Source: Nitrospinota bacterium (lineage in GTDB: Bacteria > Tectomicrobia > Entotheonellia > J063). From it: 8,714 nt of DNA. The position numbers were made by a program, and so were the translations under genes. The DNA lies in NCBI GenBank assembly GCA_003696125.1, contig RFHZ01000212.1, positions 1 to 8,714 of the forward strand, in the 5' to 3' direction. This document shows, one piece after another, positions 6,243-8,714 of the stretch. The number at the start of each line of letters is the position of its first letter. Within the stretch, counting starts at the first letter, position 1. The notes beneath the pieces were generated by a model. That model ran no database searches. It had not been told where the DNA came from and saw only the letters and a list, made by a program, of their open reading frames with translations.

Positions 6243-6569
6243 CTAGGACAATACCTGTTCGATCTTGGACACGATCTCTTTCTTGGGGACGGCCCCGATC
6301 AACTGCTCCTGCTGTTTCCCATCCTTGAAGAAGAGGAGGGTAGGGATGCTCCGGATCCCGTACTTCATGGCCGTACCCTGATTGCTATCCACATCGAGCT
6401 TGACCACCTTCAACCTCCCCTCGTACTCGTTTGCCAGCTCTTCTACCACCGGCGCGATCATACGGCAGGGAGCGCACCAGGTCGCCCAAAAATCGACCAG
6501 GACCGGAATATCGGATTGTAACACCTCTTTTTCAAACGTGGCATCGGTCACTTCCATCGGTTTTGCCAT
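6243..6569 (-). CDS. trxA: Thioredoxin
   Basis: This 108-residue classic thioredoxin is the same length as E. coli Trx1, and its key positions fall on the same numbers: buried D26, WCAPC with C32 and C35, K57 and cis-proline P76 in SIPTLLFF. It reduces protein disulfides in the cytoplasm and is itself reduced by thioredoxin reductase, which is not in this window. The active site reads CAPC where most thioredoxins have CGPC; Ala at this place is a known natural variant and may shift the redox potential. ATG 6569 is chosen because GAGGAG lies about 11 bases upstream and the protein then begins [12 protein letters not shown], the usual N-terminus. The frame stays open to 6632 upstream, but that part is not thioredoxin-like. 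The gene is probably transcribed alone from the promoter at 6736-6708, with a leader of about 130 bases. Confidence 0.96.
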   Translation of the reverse strand: MAKPMEVTDATFEKEVLQSDIPVLVDFWATWCAPCRMIAPVVEELANEYEGRLKVVKLDVDSNQGTAMKYGIRSIPTLLFFKDGKQQEQLIGAVPKKEIVSKIEQVLS

Positions 6570-6689
6570 TGTTCTTCGACTCCTCTTTCTCTCTACGAAT
6601 GTCAAATCCCTATCCTCACTGCAAGCCCACACCCTCTGGTCACAGATCCGCTGTGCAACCTGAGTTGAGCCCTATCCAGCCCCTTTCAC

Positions 6690-6770
6690 CCTTCAGGCTC
6701 CGCTAGTAGGATAGCATGTCCAGTCCAGGGTGTCAACGTGAGGGAAGACCGGATTGTGGATGCCTGAAGG
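6690..6770. repeat. 9-bp inverted repeat spanning the trxA/kinase divergent promoters
   Basis: CCTTCAGGC (6690-6698) and GCCTGAAGG (6762-6770) are perfect inverted copies 63 bases apart. The left arm lies just after the expected trxA start, and the right arm covers the -35 position of the kinase promoter. It may be a pair of half-sites for one regulator bridging both promoters. A chance match cannot be excluded. Confidence 0.3.
6708..6736 (-). promoter_or_regulatory. Extended -10 sigma70-type promoter of trxA
   Basis: On the minus strand a perfect TTGACA (6736-6731) is followed after 17 bases by TATCCT (6713-6708), preceded by TGC, which gives an extended -10 element. The expected start is near 6701. 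No other gene lies between it and trxA. Confidence 0.65.
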
Positions 6771-6782
6771 AGAGAAACGGTC

Positions 6783-6788
6783 TATAAT
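6783..6788 (+). promoter_or_regulatory. Perfect -10 box (TATAAT) upstream of the sensor kinase
   Basis: TATAAT at 6783-6788 faces right, about 95 bases before the kinase start. No good -35 is present at 16-18 bases upstream (the 17-base position, 6760-6765, reads ATGCCT). This suggests an activator-dependent promoter or an alternative sigma factor. The leader from about 6795 to 6883 shows no recognisable riboswitch. Confidence 0.45.
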
Positions 6789-6883
6789 ATGAAAAAGGAT
6801 ACTGCATCAAGAATGGAGAAGGGATTGCCGATAAGAAAGCAGGGATAGAGCAGGTTTATCACTCCATAGGAGAGAGGGGGTAG

Positions 6884-8714
6884 ATGTACAGACCCAAGAA
6901 GAACAGAGACCGCGTGCTCCATAAGCTGGCGGTGATGCGCCAGCGCATCGTAGAGCTCGAGAGGGAGGAAGCGCGGCACCGGCAAACGGAAGCCCTCCTG
7001 GCAGCGGAAAAACGCATACTAGAGATGATCGCCACCGGGGCACCCCTCCCCCAGGTGCTGGACGCCTTGGTTCGCACCATAGAGGAGCAATCACCCGGTA
7101 GCCTCTGTGCCATCTGTCTCCTGGACACGGATGGAAAAACCCTCCGCCACGGGGCAGCCCCCAGTCTCCCTGAGGAGTATAACCGTGCCCTAGACGGGTT
7201 AGCCATCGGTCCCCGTGTCGGCTCGTGTGGGACGGCAGCCTATCGCAAGGAGCCGGTCATCGTTGCAGACATTGCTGTCGATCCGCTATGGCAGGAGTAC
7301 CGGAAACTCGCCCTGCGCCACGGGTTGCGTGCCTGCTGGTCTACCCCTATCTTCTCCTCGCAAGGCGAGGTCTTGGGAACCTTTGCCATCTACTACCGTA
7401 AACCACGCTACCCCGATCCCCACAGTCGTGAACTCATCGAGATGTCAACCCACCTGGCGAGCATCGCCATCGAAAATGCCCGGCTCCAGAGTGCCACCCT
7501 CCGGCGAGCCCAGCAACTCTCCACCCTGAATCAACTGAGCCAGACCCTGACCGCTGTGCTACACCCCCAACAGGTAGCCCAGGAGATCCTGGCGGCGGTT
7601 CAGCTCCTCATCCCTGGTGCGGCCGGTCGCTTATTTGAGCTGGATGCAGATGGGAAGACGGTTCATCTGGTGGCCAGTATCGGGCTGCGCAATCCCCAGG
7701 GAGGGCTTAAACGGAGTTTTCGTCTGAACGAGGGGTTGACCGGAGTTGCCTTTGCCACACGCCAGCCGGTGGTCAGTCCGGACCTGGCCCGGGATCATCG
7801 CCTTATCAACAAGGCCTGGGTAGCAGAGGAAGGTCTGGTTTCCGGTATCATACTTCCCCTCTGCTATCGCGAACAGCTCTATGGGAGTCTGGCCATTGCC
7901 ACCCGCTCCCCGCACCATTTTGATGCAGAAGAGATCACCGTGTTGCAGTCGTTTGCCAATCAGGCCGCCATCGCCTTTGCCAATGCCAAGCTGTACGCCA
8001 CCCTGGAGCAACGGCTGGATCGCCTCCAGACCCTTACCCGCCTGAACCGGTTGATCACCTCCTCGCTGGATATGGGAGCAGTGCTGCACGAGATCGCCCA
8101 GGCAGCCGCCACCCTCATGCAGACACCGGCCGTGGCTTTCTGGCTTGCCCATGAAGCCAGGCAGACCCTGGAGCTTCGCGCCTTTTCCGATGCGCATATC
8201 GGGGAGGACATCCCTATCCGAACGCTCCGTTTTGACCAGGGCTTTGCCGGCTGGGTGGCCACCCAGCGGCAGCCGCTCCACGTTGCAGATGTCCTTGCTG
8301 ACTCCCGCATCGTTGCTCGTGACTGGTGGCAGGCACATCAGCTTACCAGTCTCCTGGCCATCCCGGTTCTGCACGAGGATACCCTGCTCGCCGTACTGGT
8401 CCTGCTCGGCCGGCAGCCGTTCTGCCTGAGTCCTGAAGATCATCGTCTCCTGGACAGCTTCGTCATTCAGGCTGCCCTGGCCATCAGGAATGCGCAACTG
8501 TTCCAGGAGATGCAGGAGCAACAGCAGAAGCTCTCCGCCGCCAATGCAGAATTGCGGAAGGAGATTGCGGAACGCAAAAAGGTAGAGGCGGAACGGGAAC
8601 GCCTGCACGAACAACTCCTGCAGGCCCAGAAGATGAAGAGTCTGGGCACCCTGGCCAGCGGCATCGCGCATGACTTTAACAACGTGCTGGCCATGATCAT
8701 GAACGCCACCGAAC
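6884..8714 (+). CDS. Soluble sensor histidine kinase with three GAF domains (3' truncated by window)
   Basis: An open frame of 610 codons runs from ATG 6884 to the window end without a stop. A strong purine-rich ribosome site (AGGAGAGAGGGGG, 6868-6880) precedes it. Residues about 7-48 form a charged coiled-coil signalling helix. GAF1 (about 48-200) has the typical GSCGTAAY (113-120) and RACWSTPI (149-156) motifs. GAF2 spans about 213-370 and GAF3 about 385-540, each ending in an (A)-A-I-A/R-N-A-x-L helix. A second coiled coil (about 540-585, rich in E, Q and K) leads into a HisKA helix with QKMKSLGTLASGIAHDFNN, whose phospho-acceptor is H596. The HDFNN form is common in hybrid kinases that work with receiver domains. 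No membrane segment or signal peptide is visible, so it senses a cytoplasmic signal. The ligands of the GAF domains are unknown. The CA (ATPase) domain and any receiver lie beyond the window. Confidence 0.92.
   Translation, partial: MYRPKKNRDRVLHKLAVMRQRIVELEREEARHRQTEALLAAEKRILEMIATGAPLPQVLDALVRTIEEQSPGSLCAICLLDTDGKTLRHGAAPSLPEEYNRALDGLAIGPRVGSCGTAAYRKEPVIVADIAVDPLWQEYRKLALRHGLRACWSTPIFSSQGEVLGTFAIYYRKPRYPDPHSRELIEMSTHLASIAIENARLQSATLRRAQQLSTLNQLSQTLTAVLHPQQVAQEILAAVQLLIPGAAGRLFELDADGKTVHLVASIGLRNPQGGLKRSFRLNEGLTGVAFATRQPVVSPDLARDHRLINKAWVAEEGLVSGIILPLCYREQLYGSLAIATRSPHHFDAEEITVLQSFANQAAIAFANAKLYATLEQRLDRLQTLTRLNRLITSSLDMGAVLHEIAQAAATLMQTPAVAFWLAHEARQTLELRAFSDAHIGEDIPIRTLRFDQGFAGWVATQRQPLHVADVLADSRIVARDWWQAHQLTSLLAIPVLHEDTLLAVLVLLGRQPFCLSPEDHRLLDSFVIQAALAIRNAQLFQEMQEQQQKLSAANAELRKEIAERKKVEAERERLHEQLLQAQKMKSLGTLASGIAHDFNNVLAMIMNATE

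Noticed and set aside
6570-6632. Longer thioredoxin start giving 129 residues
   Set aside because: The added residues are not thioredoxin-like, and the GAGGAG ribosome site lies inside that extension, placed for ATG 6569.
6789-6848. 19-codon frame (MKKDTASRMEKG...) between the kinase -10 box and the kinase start
   Set aside because: Its ATG begins immediately after TATAAT, so the expected transcript starts downstream of it. It also has no well-placed ribosome site.
7631-8671. Minus-strand frame of 346 codons opposite the sensor kinase
   Set aside because: The plus strand encodes GAF2, GAF3 and HisKA with clear motifs. The antisense frame has no family features or ribosome site worth noting.

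Overview
The window is a bacterial chromosomal segment of moderately high GC content with dense protein coding, short intergenic gaps and clear Shine-Dalgarno sequences. Seven genes or gene fragments are supported, none of them typical of a mobile element. I see no tRNA, rRNA, CRISPR array, insertion sequence or phage gene. The gene set (a NorD/CbbO-type VWA protein, a CAPC-type thioredoxin, a soluble multi-GAF histidine kinase with an HDFNN box) fits an environmental, non-model bacterium. Chloroflexota or NC10/Methylomirabilota-like lineages are possible, but the phylum cannot be fixed from this sequence alone.

Left part (1-1203, + strand): the last 29 codons of a probable gamma-glutamyltransferase are followed 23 bases later by an M20-family metallohydrolase with a complete set of zinc ligands. 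Together they look like the end of a peptide or gamma-glutamyl compound salvage operon. A GNAT acetyltransferase converges on the M20 gene from the - strand. The two coding regions overlap by 14 bases, and a 9-bp perfect inverted repeat lies at the junction.

Central part (1655-6193): the spacer of about 220 bases between GNAT and the next rightward gene carries two well-formed sigma70-type promoters facing GNAT. A consensus TTGACA faces the other way on the same bases. Rightward lie an MDR-superfamily NADPH-dependent oxidoreductase (CurA/PTGR1 type), an 873-residue NorD/CbbO-like protein with a C-terminal VWA domain, and coaE (dephospho-CoA kinase). The oxidoreductase and VWA genes overlap by 8 bases and are probably co-translated. 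The VWA protein has no MoxR-type AAA+ partner (NorQ/CbbQ) next to it, and it carries a conserved-looking HQAGH...EEGRIE motif. It is the most interesting gene here.

Right part (6194-8714): coaE converges on trxA (- strand), and a 10-bp GC-rich hairpin lies between their stops. Upstream of trxA is a gap of 314 bases (6570-6883). It holds a strong extended -10 promoter for trxA, a 9-bp inverted repeat spanning the divergent promoters, and a perfect TATAAT for a rightward gene. That gene encodes a soluble sensor histidine kinase with three tandem GAF domains. It runs off the window just after the phospho-acceptor histidine, so its ATPase domain and any cognate response regulator are not visible.
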